Assembly: GCF_001019615.1 (NCBI RefSeq)
Contig: NZ_JNBQ01000041.1
Location: forward strand, 1 to 32,831
Length of the DNA stretch: 32,831 bases
Source: Cellulosimicrobium funkei
GTDB taxonomy: Bacteria; Actinomycetota; Actinomycetes; Actinomycetales; Cellulomonadaceae
Direction of reading: 5' to 3'
Shown one piece after another: positions 32,569-32,831 of this stretch. Positions within the stretch are counted from its first letter, which is position 1. Each line of letters begins with the position of its first letter. Both the position numbers and the translations under genes were made by a program. The notes under the pieces are model-generated. The model was not told the origin of the DNA. It saw nothing but the letters and a program-made list of their open reading frames with translations, and searched no databases.

Positions 32569-32831
32569 TCTCGAGGTCGCCCGGCAGGGAGGAACAGACA
32601 CCACGGCACAGCTTCTCGGAGCAGATGCGAAGTGGCTGGTCCCCCGGGCGAAACTCCCACCAGATTCTCGGAGCACAGTGCTGCGCCGTGAGTACGGTGA
32701 GGGTGTCTGGATCAGGTACATTTCTGAACGGAAATCCGGTTTTCACCGGTCCGGGACGAACAGCCGGGTCTGGTAGGATTCAGAACGAAGGAAACGCCCC
32801 GCGCAAGGGCCTCGGGAACGAGGTCGGAGGC
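32569..32831 (+). other. Non-coding leader, probably of an rRNA operon
   Basis: No gene fits here. The stretch follows the strong promoter, is less GC-rich than the rest, and ends in AACGAAGGAAACGCCCC and a GGAACGAGGTCGGAGGC segment resembling the leader just before boxA and 16S rRNA in related genera, as I recall it. A second -10-like TAGGAT (32774-32779) may be a further promoter, though its -35 is poor. An 11-bp direct repeat (32613-32623 and 32665-32675, 52 bp apart) is also present. The rRNA itself is outside the window. Confidence 0.35.

Noticed and set aside
32524-32721. 65-codon minus-strand open frame at the right end
   Set aside because: No ribosome site or recognisable protein; it crosses the strong promoter and leader region.

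Overview
The window is very GC-rich DNA with dense gene packing, frequent GTG starts, four-base GTGA/ATGA start-stop overlaps and several actinobacterial hallmarks: coenzyme F420 genes, MocR, WYL and TetR regulators, a YhgE/Pip permease and a DrrA/DrrB-type exporter. It most resembles a member of the Micrococcales (a Cellulomonas, Cellulosimicrobium or Isoptericola type organism). That placement is an inference from gene style, not from a marker gene. It looks like ordinary chromosome: I see no phage, transposase, CRISPR array or tRNA.

Layout. (1) 6333 down to 1, minus strand: a tightly overlapping five-gene operon. In order it encodes a MoxR-type AAA+ ATPase, an unrecognised 407-residue protein, a fused zinc-metallopeptidase-like/VWA protein, an unrecognised 203-residue helical protein, and the N-terminal part of an adenylate-forming ligase that runs off the window. 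This is the best candidate for a poorly described system. (2) 8181-6416, minus: nicotinamide riboside salvage, a PnuC transporter overlapping a NadR-like adenylyltransferase/kinase whose P-loop lacks the usual lysine. (3) 8334-9924: an OsmC-family protein and a convergent SDR epimerase/reductase, separated by a 29-bp-arm hairpin. (4) 9988-13674: a TetR regulator divergent from a degenerate ABC-ATPase-like gene and a YhgE/Pip membrane protein. The shared promoter region holds two matching palindromic operators.

(5) 13675-14264: no gene, but a roughly 512-bp nested inverted-repeat element bounded by oppositely oriented 21-bp tandem repeats. (6) 14265-20288: a YdiJ-type FAD/Fe-S D-2-hydroxyacid dehydrogenase, a DUF6174-like lipoprotein, an oleate hydratase and a small helical protein. 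(7) 20269-22897: a MocR regulator divergent from an aldo/keto reductase, with repeated GGACC/GGTCC sites between them. (8) 22957-24918: a GNAT acetyltransferase, a nitroreductase and a Thr/Gly/Pro-rich lipoprotein. (9) 24938-27111: cofD-cofC (late F420 assembly) divergent from an MTH1187/YkoF-type thiamine-binding-like protein.

(10) 27227-28690: a protein with an inactivated-looking PD-(D/E)XK fold, a hexapeptide repeat and a C-terminal RAMA-like domain. (11) 28762-32542: an Asp/Glu-racemase-like protein, then a DrrAB-type ABC exporter divergent from a WYL-domain regulator. (12) 32539 to the end: a strong sigma-70-like promoter followed by a non-coding leader that looks like the start of a stable-RNA (probably rRNA) operon.

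Several genes without a Shine-Dalgarno sequence carry a -10-like hexamer 6-8 nt before the start codon, which suggests leaderless transcription. Product names come from motif recognition by eye; no database search was possible.
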